This document shows, piece by piece, positions 63,439 to 64,000 of a DNA stretch of 64,000 nucleotides. The stretch covers positions 142,231-206,230 of the forward strand of contig NZ_JAHHZF010000012.1 of NCBI RefSeq assembly GCF_018729455.1. The letters run 5' to 3'. Under the pieces are notes generated by a model. That model saw only the letters and a list, made by a program, of their open reading frames with translations. It made no database searches and had not been told where the DNA came from. Source of the DNA: Prosthecodimorpha staleyi (GTDB taxonomy: Bacteria > Pseudomonadota > Alphaproteobacteria > Rhizobiales > Ancalomicrobiaceae). The position numbers were made by a program, and so were the translations under genes. The stretch's first letter is position 1. Every line of letters starts with the position of its first letter.

Positions 63439-64000
63439 TCAGCCGAGCGGCACCTTCGGGATCAGTCCCTTGCTGCCGCGCGCCGGGACGGGCGGACCGG
63501 CCTTCTTGGGCTTGGCCTTGGGCGGCGCCTTGGCCTGCACTTCCGGCTCGGGCTGCGGTTCCGCCGGGGCGGCGGCCTCGGCCGGGATCGAGTCGAGCAA
63601 CAGTTCCGTGCCGCCCTCCTTCACCGAAACCTTGACCACGCCGCCCTTGCGCAGCTTGCCGAACAGAACCTCGTCGGCGAGCGGCTTCTTGATGTGTTCC
63701 TGGATGATGCGTCCGAGCGGGCGGGCGCCCATCTGACTGTCGTAGCCCTTTTCGGCGAGCCACTTCACGGCAGCGTCGTCGAGTTCGAAGGTCACGTTGC
63801 GGTCGGCCAGCTGACCTTCCAGCTGCATCACGAACTTGGTGACGACCTGGTGCACCACCTCCATGGGGAGGTGCTGGAAAGTCACGACCGCATCCAGCCG
63901 GTTGCGGAATTCCGGCGTGAACAGCTTGTTGATCGCCTCCTGGTCGTCGCCTTCGCGCTTGACCCGGTTGAAGCCGATCGGCGCCTTGGCGAGGTCGGCT
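63439..64000 (-). CDS. clpA: ATP-dependent Clp protease ATP-binding subunit ClpA, C-terminal part
   Basis: Only the C-terminal ~186 residues lie in the window; the gene continues past the right edge. It contains the end of the D2 AAA+ domain (ADLAKAPIGFNRVKREGDDQEAINKLFTPEFRNRLDAVVTFQHL, then GARPLGRIIQEHIKKPLADEVLFGKL with the sensor-2 Arg). The Pro/Ala/Lys-rich tail after the domain is an extension also seen in rhizobial ClpA. It unfolds substrates for ClpP. Confidence 0.92.
   Translation of the reverse strand, partial: ADLAKAPIGFNRVKREGDDQEAINKLFTPEFRNRLDAVVTFQHLPMEVVHQVVTKFVMQLEGQLADRNVTFELDDAAVKWLAEKGYDSQMGARPLGRIIQEHIKKPLADEVLFGKLRKGGVVKVSVKEGGTELLLDSIPAEAAAPAEPQPEPEVQAKAPPKAKPKKAGPPVPARGSKGLIPKVPLG

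Overview
The window is GC-rich throughout, has almost no non-coding slack, and reads as an alphaproteobacterium of the order Hyphomicrobiales (Rhizobiales). The markers are a divK-pleD pair facing a DUF3572 gene, an EipB (DUF1849) periplasmic protein, HdaA, a DinB with the rhizobial N-terminal zinc ribbon, an amiC-mrcA-prfB neighbourhood, a DUF482 acetyltransferase near HIT and clpA, and frequent ATGA/GTGA start-stop overlaps. No rRNA, tRNA, CRISPR array, transposase or integrase was found. A genus cannot be named from sequence alone.

1-12.9 kb is a Wzx/Wzy-type exopolysaccharide locus. It holds an initiating sugar phosphotransferase, two nucleotide-sugar glycosyltransferases, a WecG/TagA/CpsF transferase, a flippase, a polymerase, a Wzz/GumC chain-length protein, a polysaccharide deacetylase, a FemAB/BioF2-like acyltransferase and an alginate-lyase-family protein. 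A GMC-like oxidoreductase (cut by the window edge) and an aldo/keto reductase sit at its border. 13-18.5 kb holds small envelope or zinc-ribbon proteins, the PleD-DivK cell-cycle regulators and a HAD-like protein. 18.6-28.7 kb is core: DinB, a ppk-ppx-lysine aminomutase (KamA/EpmB-like) operon, HdaA, an AI-2E family permease, a CDP-alcohol phosphatidyltransferase, and prfB read through a programmed +1 frameshift.

28.9-41.8 kb is envelope-oriented: a secreted hydrolase and a GT-C-like membrane protein, PBP1A, AmiC amidase, two tandem paralogous secreted proteins of unknown function, and an M15-type peptidase. 41.8-45.4 kb is a compact three-gene operon (HAD-UbiA fusion, DprE1-like, DprE2-like) that should make decaprenyl-phosphoryl-arabinose. 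After aspS, 47.3-48.7 kb is a small AT-richer islet bounded by a perfect 43-bp direct repeat. It carries ParD with a truncated ParE and a SUKH/HNH-like pair, beside a fatty-acid-hydroxylase/sterol-desaturase gene.

49.9-64 kb starts as the familiar rhizobial block (rnd; eipB; ridA; glycerophosphodiesterase; DUF482; HIT; clpA), interrupted by accessory genes. The most notable are an RNA ligase and an HD-Pnk end-healing fusion in one overlapping operon, a probable RNA-repair cassette. Two tandem AzlC/AzlD pairs, a VOC protein and a DdlA-type D-Ala-D-Ala ligase follow, and the 3' part of clpA runs off the right edge.
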